Assembly: GCA_964617555.1 (NCBI GenBank)
Contig: CAZTYP010000042.1
Coordinates: forward strand, 1 to 30,741
Length of the DNA: 30,741 nucleotides
From: 1-14-2-50-31-20 sp964617555
GTDB lineage: Bacteria > Bacteroidota > Ignavibacteria > Ignavibacteriales > Melioribacteraceae
Reading direction: 5' to 3'
In this document: piece by piece, positions 25,246 to 30,741 of the stretch
How the letters are laid out: each line of letters starts with the position of its first letter
How positions within the stretch are numbered: the first letter of the stretch is position 1
Made by a program: the position numbers and the translations under genes
The notes under the pieces: generated by a model
Told to the model about the DNA's origin: nothing
What the model saw: only the letters and a program-made list of their open reading frames with translations
Databases searched by the model: none

Positions 25246-26802
25246 ATGAGGAAGTTAATTTTTGTATTGTTAGCAATTGCTATCATTGTTGTTGTGGCGC
25301 TTAATTCCTTTTCCGACAAAACGTATCACCCAGAACAAATTGTAAGTCTGAAAGAGAAATTTTCCGAAAAGCCACCAAAAATTGTAGATCACAGCAAATT
25401 TGCTGTTCTGCAAAAAAAATTCAAAACCCCTCAAGAAGTTACCAAAACATGTATTTCGTGCCATACTGAACGCCACAAGGAAGTGATGGCTACATCGCAC
25501 TGGCAATGGGAAAGACCGGATTACATTGCCAGAAAAGGCATTGTTTATCTTGGTAAAAGAAACATTATTAATAACTTTTGTATAGGGGTTCAAACAAGTG
25601 TAAAAAGTTGTGCAAAATGTCATATCGGTTACGATATGAAAGAAGACGGTTCTTCTTACAAAAAACCGGAAAACGTTGATTGCCTTGTTTGTCATGATAA
25701 CTCCAACACATACGTAAAAGGACCAAATATGGCGGGCAACCCCGCACCAAGTGTTGATTTAACAAAAGTTGCTCAAAGTGTCGGAAGAACTTCACGCGAT
25801 AATTGCGGTGTATGTCACTTTTACGGCGGCGGCGGTAATGCGGTTAAACATGGAGATTTAGATAATTCGATGTTTCATCCCGATAGAAAAATTGATGTAC
25901 ACATGGACGAAGCGGGGCCGAATCTTGTATGTTCGGATTGTCATAAAACAGAAAATCATGTTATTGCCGGAAGACTTTATTCCATAGCCACTACAAACAC
26001 GAAAAGAGCCGCTTGCGAAGATTGCCATACAAGCACACCACACGCCGAAAGCATTTTAAATGAACACACCGTTAAAGTTGCTTGTCAAACTTGCCATATT
26101 CCAATATATTCTAAAGAACGCTCTACTAATTTATATTGGGATTGGTCAACGGCTGGCGAATTAAGAGACGGTAAGCCGTTTATGGAAGAAGATTCACTCG
26201 GCAACCATATTTATAAATCTATTAAAGGCAGTTTTACTTACGGAAGAAAATTAGTTCCGGATTACGTTTGGTTTAACGGAACCGCCGACCATTATTTGCT
26301 TGGAGACGAAGTTCAAGATACAACAAAACCGGTTGTTCTTAATCCATTACACGGTTCTTATGCCGACGGTAAAATTATTCCCGTTAAAATTCACATTACC
26401 AATCAACCTTTCGACCCTGTAACAAAATTAATAATTCAACCTCATCTTTATGCCGATAAAAAAGGTGAAGGTGCTTATTGGAAAGATTTTGACTGGAACG
26501 CTGCAAACAAAAGCGGTATGGAAGCTATCGGGTTACCTTATAGCGGTAAATATACATTTATCAAAACCAAAATGTATTGGCCGCTAAATCACCAAGTTTC
26601 TCCGGAAGATGAAGCCCTTAAATGTACGGATTGCCACACAAGAGAAAATAGTCGCTTAGCCGGTTTAACCGATTTTTATATGCCGGGCAGAGATGCTAAC
26701 CCTTGGGTGGATAATTTAGGAGTACTTATTCTGTTGCTTACACTTGTAGGAGTTTTAGGGCACGGAGCTTTAAGAATATATTTTACACGAAAACAAAAAT
26801 AA
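25246..26802 (+). CDS. Octaheme cytochrome c, tetrathionate-reductase (OTR) family, C-terminally membrane anchored
   Basis: Periplasmic multiheme protein with eight CxxCH heme sites, starting at Cys69, 122, 146, 187, 229, 257, 280 and 460. An N-terminal signal/anchor helix (2-20) and a C-terminal helix (about 487-507) followed by positively charged RKQK suggest membrane attachment facing the periplasm. The heme spacing, TSHWQWE, NNFCIGVQ before the second heme, VDCLVCHDN, and the large heme-free gap 285-459 match the octaheme tetrathionate reductase family. The Shewanella member reduces tetrathionate, nitrite and hydroxylamine in vitro, so sulfur or nitrogen substrates are both possible. It leads a four-gene operon with a b-type cytochrome and two YeeE/YedE proteins, which favours a sulfur substrate. 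Confidence 0.93.
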   Translation: MRKLIFVLLAIAIIVVVALNSFSDKTYHPEQIVSLKEKFSEKPPKIVDHSKFAVLQKKFKTPQEVTKTCISCHTERHKEVMATSHWQWERPDYIARKGIVYLGKRNIINNFCIGVQTSVKSCAKCHIGYDMKEDGSSYKKPENVDCLVCHDNSNTYVKGPNMAGNPAPSVDLTKVAQSVGRTSRDNCGVCHFYGGGGNAVKHGDLDNSMFHPDRKIDVHMDEAGPNLVCSDCHKTENHVIAGRLYSIATTNTKRAACEDCHTSTPHAESILNEHTVKVACQTCHIPIYSKERSTNLYWDWSTAGELRDGKPFMEEDSLGNHIYKSIKGSFTYGRKLVPDYVWFNGTADHYLLGDEVQDTTKPVVLNPLHGSYADGKIIPVKIHITNQPFDPVTKLIIQPHLYADKKGEGAYWKDFDWNAANKSGMEAIGLPYSGKYTFIKTKMYWPLNHQVSPEDEALKCTDCHTRENSRLAGLTDFYMPGRDANPWVDNLGVLILLLTLVGVLGHGALRIYFTRKQK

Positions 26803-26817
26803 CAAGGTGATATTGAG

Positions 26818-27447
26818 ATGAAAACAGTATATATGTATAAAGCTTTTGAAAGATTTTGGCATTGGACTCAAGCACTTTTAATTATTTTTCTGATAATTAC
26901 CGGTTTCGAAGTCCATTCTTCTTTTGAATTATTCGGTTACGAAAATTCCGTTATTTTTCACCGATACGCGGGCTATGCCCTCGGTGTTCTTTATATTTTT
27001 GCAGTATTTTGGCATTACACCACCGGTGAATGGAAACAATATATTCCTACAACCAAATTCCTAAAAGAACAAATAATTTATTATATGTCGGGCATTTTTA
27101 AAAACGAACCCCATCCAACAGTTAAAACAGTGGATAATAAACTTAATCCTTTACAACGCTTGGCTTATTTAGGATTGATGATTTTTTTAGTTCCATTAAT
27201 GCTTGTTACCGGATTACTTTATGTTTTTTACAGATATCCCGACGGACAAAATATAAACAGTTTAAATGTTGCCGGGCTTGAACCCATAGCAATACTTCAT
27301 ACAATAGGTGCTTTTGCTATTTTGGCTTTTTTAATCGGACATCTTTATTTAACCACCACCGGCCATACGGTTCTTGCAAATATTAAAGCAATGATTACCG
27401 GCTACGAAGAAATTGAAGAAGAAAACATTGACGACAATAAAAATTAA
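26818..27447 (+). CDS. Membrane b-type cytochrome (cytochrome b561 / PhsC-like) subunit
   Basis: A 209-residue protein with four to five membrane helices and His in heme-ligand positions of the di-heme cytochrome b family: His15 (RFWHW) in helix 1, His48 and His66 (FWHYTTGEW) around helix 2, His161 (AILHTIG) and His175 (LIGHLYLTTTGH) in helices 4-5. Such subunits link the quinone pool to a periplasmic redox partner, as in hydrogenase, formate dehydrogenase or thiosulfate reductase. Start 15 bases after the octaheme gene with AAGGTGAT upstream, so the two are co-translated partners: quinol to cytochrome b to octaheme protein, or the reverse. The C-terminus is strongly acidic. Confidence 0.9.
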   Translation: MKTVYMYKAFERFWHWTQALLIIFLIITGFEVHSSFELFGYENSVIFHRYAGYALGVLYIFAVFWHYTTGEWKQYIPTTKFLKEQIIYYMSGIFKNEPHPTVKTVDNKLNPLQRLAYLGLMIFLVPLMLVTGLLYVFYRYPDGQNINSLNVAGLEPIAILHTIGAFAILAFLIGHLYLTTTGHTVLANIKAMITGYEEIEEENIDDNKN

Positions 27448-27458
27448 GGTATAAAATC

Positions 27459-27977
27459 ATGAACGAAACAAAGTATATGAACCCGTATCTTGCCGGATTT
27501 TTACTTGGACTTCTAATTGTGGTTGCGGTATTTATTGCCGGCGAAGGACTGGGGGCAAGCGGTGCGGTTAAAGGAGTTGTTATTTATGCAATGGATAAAG
27601 TTGCTCCTTCCCATACCGAAAATCTTGAATTCGCAAAAAGTTATTTAAAATCTCACCCCGAAGGAGCTCTTAAATCATGGTTAATTTTTGAAATTTTAGG
27701 TGCTTTAATAGGAGCTTTTATTTCCGGCTCAATCTATAACCGCCTTAAACTTTATGTTGAACACTCCCCCGGAATTACTTCCAAACAAAGAATTATTGCA
27801 GCTTTAATTGGAGGTACACTCTTCGGAATAGGTTCACAATTTGGCCGAGGTTGTACAAGTGGTGCCGCACTTAGCGGTATGTCGGTTTTTTCTACCGGAG
27901 GTATCTTTACAATGATTGTTATTTTCGGTACCGGATATATTGTTGCATACTTTTTTAGAAAACTTTGGATTAACTAA
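27459..27977 (+). CDS. YeeE/YedE family sulfur transporter, half-size protein
   Basis: A 172-residue membrane protein with about four to five helices and the YeeE/YedE signature GIGSQFGRGCTSGAALSG with Cys132 in the pore motif, followed by STGGIF. Full-length YeeE (TsuA) imports thiosulfate by relaying it over conserved cysteines. Here the family is split over two genes, and this is the half that ends with the GRGCTSGAALSG loop. It begins 11 bases after the b-type cytochrome gene. Residues 45-70 form an unusually polar periplasm-facing or cytoplasmic insert. Substrate is inferred only from the family and could be thiosulfate or another sulfane compound. Confidence 0.9.
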   Translation: MNETKYMNPYLAGFLLGLLIVVAVFIAGEGLGASGAVKGVVIYAMDKVAPSHTENLEFAKSYLKSHPEGALKSWLIFEILGALIGAFISGSIYNRLKLYVEHSPGITSKQRIIAALIGGTLFGIGSQFGRGCTSGAALSGMSVFSTGGIFTMIVIFGTGYIVAYFFRKLWIN

Positions 27978-27990
27978 TAATTGAGAGAGA

Positions 27991-29178
27991 ATGATGGGAC
28001 CTTTAGTACCAGATTTTATAAATCATGATTTAAATTTAATTTTTGCCTTTTTTATTGGCATGGGATTCGGATTTTTATTGGAAGCAGCCGGTTTCTCTTC
28101 TTCAAAAAAATTAGCCGGTGTTTTTTACGGTTACGACTTTACCGTAATAAGAGTATTTTTTACCGCAGGCGTTACGGCAATGGTTGGTATATTAGCTCTT
28201 TCTCATTACGGATTGTTAGACATGGACTTGATTTACATCAACCCTCTATACCTTTATTCCGCTCTGCTCGGCGGTGTAATAATGGGGCTTGGGTTTATCA
28301 TAGGCGGCTTTTGCCCCGGAACAAGTATGTGTGCTTCCGTAATAGGCAAAATTGACGCCATGGCTTTTGTGGCAGGCATTATGCTTGGAATATTTATTTT
28401 TATTGAAGGATATCCCGCTTTTGTAGATATTTATAAAGGAGCAAACTACGGTATTCCGCAAGTTTCCGATACATTAAATATTCCGTTGGGACTTTTTGCC
28501 TTCCTTTCCATAATTGTTGCTTTCGGCTCTTATTGGCTGATTGCCGGAATTGAACGAAAGAAAAATAACGGCAACACTTTAGATTACACATCTAAAAAAG
28601 GGATGATTGCAATTACTGTTGTTGCTTTGTTTGTCGGAATTTTTGCCGCTACTTTAGAACCTGAAAAAGAAGTTTTATTAAAAGAAGTTAACCAAGCCGG
28701 ATTTATCAAAAGCCACAAAGATATTAAAACCATTACCCCCGATGAACTTGCACTGCGTTATATTCTGAAAGATAAATCATTGCAAGCCGTCGATACCCGA
28801 GATTCAAAAATTTTTAGTAAACTTACTCTTCCTAATGCAGTTAATTTAACATTGGAAGATTTCTTCAGTAACTCATCGGCCAAAGTATTTAACCGAGCAG
28901 GTAAAATAAATATTCTGTTCGGGGCAACGGACGAAGATTCCAAAAAGGCGGTTGCACTTGCCAAAGAACTAGGTTATAATAATGTAATAGCTTTGAAAGG
29001 AGGATTTAATAATTTCAAAGCACAAATATTAGAGTTCAAAACTCCTAACATTGAAAATTTGAACGATACACAAAAATTCAGGGCTGAAGCTTCACTTATA
29101 ATGCCTAAATTAATAGAAGCAGCAAAGCCTAAAGTGGTTAAAAAAGTTAAAGTTCGTGCTCTCGGAGGTTGCGGATAA
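27991..29178 (+). CDS. YeeE/YedE sulfur transporter fused to degenerate rhodanese domain and C-terminal GGCG tail
   Basis: Residues 1-186 form a five-helix YeeE/YedE unit with GGFCPGTSMCASVIG (Cys108, Cys114). A positively charged loop (187-204) and a sixth helix (205-222) follow, then a rhodanese-like domain (about 245-345) with VDTRDS, LPNAVNL, KELGYNNVIALKGGFNNF. The catalytic Cys loop of rhodaneses is replaced by LFGATDEDS, so no persulfide can form there. The last residues are LGGCG, with Cys394 next to the end, like the GGCGG carrier arm of SoxY. By the positive-inside rule the loop 187-204 is cytoplasmic, which puts the rhodanese-like domain and tail in the periplasm beside the octaheme cytochrome. 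Starts 13 bases after the first YeeE gene; GAGAGA upstream. Confidence 0.88.
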   Translation: MMGPLVPDFINHDLNLIFAFFIGMGFGFLLEAAGFSSSKKLAGVFYGYDFTVIRVFFTAGVTAMVGILALSHYGLLDMDLIYINPLYLYSALLGGVIMGLGFIIGGFCPGTSMCASVIGKIDAMAFVAGIMLGIFIFIEGYPAFVDIYKGANYGIPQVSDTLNIPLGLFAFLSIIVAFGSYWLIAGIERKKNNGNTLDYTSKKGMIAITVVALFVGIFAATLEPEKEVLLKEVNQAGFIKSHKDIKTITPDELALRYILKDKSLQAVDTRDSKIFSKLTLPNAVNLTLEDFFSNSSAKVFNRAGKINILFGATDEDSKKAVALAKELGYNNVIALKGGFNNFKAQILEFKTPNIENLNDTQKFRAEASLIMPKLIEAAKPKVVKKVKVRALGGCG

Positions 29179-29204
29179 TATTTTTATTAATATTCCTTAC
29201 TATC

Positions 29205-29243
29205 AAAATCCCGCATTGCTTAAGTTTATAGCGGGATTTTTTT
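29205..29243 (+). terminator. Intrinsic terminator of the octaheme-YeeE operon
   Basis: AAAATCCCGC (29205-29214), 16-base loop, GCGGGATTTT (29231-29240) followed by TTT. Located 26 bases after the last stop, it closes the four-gene unit and separates it from the zinc-ribbon gene. Confidence 0.9.
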
Positions 29244-29305
29244 GTAACTTTTGAAAAGTTAACTAATCTAATTACATTTGCAGATTGAATTTGGAGGATT
29301 ATTAA

Positions 29306-29602
29306 ATGCCAACGTACGAATACAAATGTAAAAAATGCGGAATAACTTTTGAATTATTCCAAAAAATGAGCGATGACCCGATTAAAATTTGCCCCGAATG
29401 CGGAGGCGAAGTAAAAAGGTTAATAGGCACAGGGTTGCGACCAATATTCAAAGGGAACGGATTTTATGAAACGGATTATAAATCCAAGAAAAATTCCGGT
29501 AAAACAGAAACAAAAAGCATTGCTACAACCACAACTAATAAAAAAGAAACAAATTCCGCACCTGTAAACAACAATACACCAAATACCGAAAATAAAAAAT
29601 AA
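29306..29602 (+). CDS. FmdB-type zinc ribbon protein
   Basis: A 98-residue cytoplasmic protein starting MPTYEYKCKKCG, the hallmark of the FmdB putative regulatory family, with CxxC (C8/C11) and CPECGG (C34/C37) forming one zinc ribbon over the first 45 residues. The rest (about 60-98) is a low-complexity Thr/Asn/Lys tail, typical for the family and probably disordered. The function of FmdB proteins is not established. GGAGGA lies seven to eight bases before the ATG. It stands alone between two terminators. Confidence 0.92.
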   Translation: MPTYEYKCKKCGITFELFQKMSDDPIKICPECGGEVKRLIGTGLRPIFKGNGFYETDYKSKKNSGKTETKSIATTTTNKKETNSAPVNNNTPNTENKK

Positions 29603-29617
29603 AGAAATATATTTATT

Positions 29618-29660
29618 CAAAAAAAAAGACCTTACGGAATATACCGCAAGGTCTTTTTGA
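29618..29660. terminator. Bidirectional terminator between fmdB-like gene and tpiA
   Basis: AAAAAGACCTTACGG (29623-29637), six-base loop, CCGCAAGGTCTTTTT (29644-29658), one A-C mismatch. A runs on the left and T runs on the right make it work in both directions for these convergent genes. Confidence 0.88.
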
Positions 29661-29682
29661 TTATTTCAACCAATTTAATCAA

Positions 29683-30435
29683 CTATGCATTTTTAACTAT
29701 TGCAACAAACGAATCGGCTTTTAAGCAAGCACCGCCAACCAAAGCACCGTCAATATCTTGTTGCCCGATTAACTCTGAGGCATTTTCCGGCTTAACGCTT
29801 CCACCGTATTGTATTGTTGTATTTTCGGCTAATGTAACGGAATATAGTTCCGTTAATAAATTTCGAATAAACGCATGAACTTCCTGCGCTTGTTCCGGCG
29901 TGGCTGTTTTGCCTGTTCCAATTGCCCAAACCGGCTCATAAGCAATAATAGTACCGGAAAGTTCTTCTTCGGAAATTCCGTTAAGCCCCTCTTTCACTTG
30001 TCTTTCAATAACAGCTTTCATCTCTCCGCTTTCTCTTTCTTCGAGTGTTTCTCCAATACAAAAAATAGGAGTAAGATTTTCGGATATTGCTTTTTTTAAT
30101 TTTTTATTAATTAATTCATCACTTTCACCGAAAATGGTTCTGCGTTCGGAGTGCCCCAGTATTACATATTCACAACCTACGCTTTTAAGCATCTTTGCAG
30201 AAATAGCACCTGTAAAAGCACCTGAATCTTCCGAGCACATATTTTGTGCAGCCAATTTGATTTTACTCTCTGCAAGTAACTGCCCTGCTCTGTCTAACGA
30301 AGTAAAAGGCGGCGCAATAATTACATCTACATCGTCTCTTTCCTCCAGCTTTGCCTTAATACCGTTTATTAACTCTACCGACTCATTCAAGTCTTTATTC
30401 ATTTTCCAGTTTCCGGCTACAATTTTTTTTCTCAT
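29683..30435 (-). CDS. tpiA: Triosephosphate isomerase
   Basis: Interconverts dihydroxyacetone phosphate and glyceraldehyde 3-phosphate in glycolysis and gluconeogenesis. The 250-residue protein has the catalytic Lys11 in AGNWKMN, His95 in ILGHSERR, Glu167 in AYEPVWAIGTGK, and the phosphate loops GGSVKPENA and GALVGGACL. Length is typical. GTGAGGAAT precedes the ATG. It follows the Nfu-type gene by 19 bases on the same strand and so is probably co-transcribed with it. Confidence 0.98.
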   Translation of the reverse strand: MRKKIVAGNWKMNKDLNESVELINGIKAKLEERDDVDVIIAPPFTSLDRAGQLLAESKIKLAAQNMCSEDSGAFTGAISAKMLKSVGCEYVILGHSERRTIFGESDELINKKLKKAISENLTPIFCIGETLEERESGEMKAVIERQVKEGLNGISEEELSGTIIAYEPVWAIGTGKTATPEQAQEVHAFIRNLLTELYSVTLAENTTIQYGGSVKPENASELIGQQDIDGALVGGACLKADSFVAIVKNA

Positions 30436-30454
30436 TTAATTCCTCACTTATTTT

Positions 30455-30691
30455 TTATTCAACTGCTTCAACTCTTTTAATTTCGGGAACATCTCTCATC
30501 AAAGCACGTTCAATGCCCGCACGTAAAGTCATTTGCGACATAGGGCATCCTACACAAGCCCCGGTAAGCCGCACTTCAACAATCCCGTTATCGTTAATAG
30601 CAACCAATTCAACATCGCCGCCATCGGCAATAAGATACGGGCGCACGCCTTCCAATGATTGTTTTACTTTTTCTTCAGAGATATTTCCCAT
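30455..30691 (-). CDS. Nfu-type iron-sulfur cluster scaffold (NifU C-terminal domain)
   Basis: A stand-alone NifU C-terminal domain of 78 residues: VRPYLIADGGDVELV followed by the cluster-binding C46-V-G-C49 in GACVGCPMS, then MTLRAGIERAL. Such proteins hold or transfer Fe-S clusters in the cytoplasm. I use the ATG at 30691 (MGNISEEKV), because GGAG lies nine bases upstream; the ATG at 30706 that adds MEKSN has no ribosome binding site. It is 19 bases upstream of tpiA on the same strand. Confidence 0.94.
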   Translation of the reverse strand: MGNISEEKVKQSLEGVRPYLIADGGDVELVAINDNGIVEVRLTGACVGCPMSQMTLRAGIERALMRDVPEIKRVEAVE

Positions 30692-30741
30692 ATTACTTTT
30701 CTCCATAAAAATTTTTATAACTCAATTTCCACATCACTTAG

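Noticed and set aside
30715..30741. Possible C-terminal codons of an upstream minus-strand gene (L-S-D-V-E-I-E-L-stop) at the right edge.
   Set aside because: Only eight codons are visible and the frame cannot be tested, although the 23-base gap to the Nfu gene would suit an operon.

Overview
The window is AT-rich (roughly one third G+C by eye). It reads like a chromosomal segment of a Gram-negative, respiring bacterium of the Bacteroidota/Chlorobiota (FCB) superphylum, with an Ignavibacteria-like gene mix. That placement is an inference from the TonB, GH20, TlpA-lipoprotein, AsnS and NhaD gene types and from the base composition. Nothing in the window fixes the taxon. Many genes carry clear AGGAG-type Shine-Dalgarno sequences. 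I saw no tRNA, rRNA, CRISPR, insertion sequence or phage gene.

Layout. 1-871: the N-terminal part of an exported TPR protein, running off the left edge. 1012-1985: methionine sulfoxide reductases B and A; the sequence implies an MsrB-MsrA fusion interrupted by a one-base frameshift in an A run just before the MsrB catalytic cysteine. 2023-2676: a TonB-type protein. 2808-7908: a tight leftward operon, asnS > nhaD > hypothetical > NAD(P)HX repair enzyme > vanZ-like. 8002-8574: a HisH-like protein that has lost its catalytic Cys and His. 8814-15116: an acetate/acetylation block, with acetyl-CoA synthetase, a GNAT-acyl-CoA-synthetase (Pat-type) fusion, AcuB (CBS-CBS-ACT) and AcuC deacetylase. 15362-16612: an exported protein with a YkuD-like HG...SxGC signature. 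16609-20454: a leftward GlcNAc-type operon (GH20 hexosaminidase > DUF418 membrane protein > ROK kinase). 20550-22418: a TlpA-like thioredoxin lipoprotein. 22530-24770: a quinol-type nitric oxide reductase.

25246-29178 is the most interesting part. It is a four-gene rightward operon encoding a membrane-anchored octaheme cytochrome c of the tetrathionate-reductase (OTR) family, a b-type membrane cytochrome, a half-size YeeE/YedE sulfur transporter, and a second YeeE/YedE protein. The second YeeE carries a sixth membrane helix, a rhodanese-like domain without the catalytic Cys, and a C-terminal Gly-Gly-Cys-Gly tail resembling the SoxY sulfur-carrier arm. My reading is a coupled sulfur-uptake and multiheme redox system in which a periplasmic cysteine arm hands sulfur species between cytochrome and transporter. 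It is divergent from the NO reductase across a 475-base repeat-rich intergenic region, so shared nitrosative or anaerobic control is plausible.

29306-30706: an FmdB-type zinc ribbon protein, triosephosphate isomerase, and an Nfu-type Fe-S scaffold. Strong intrinsic terminators separate several of these units.
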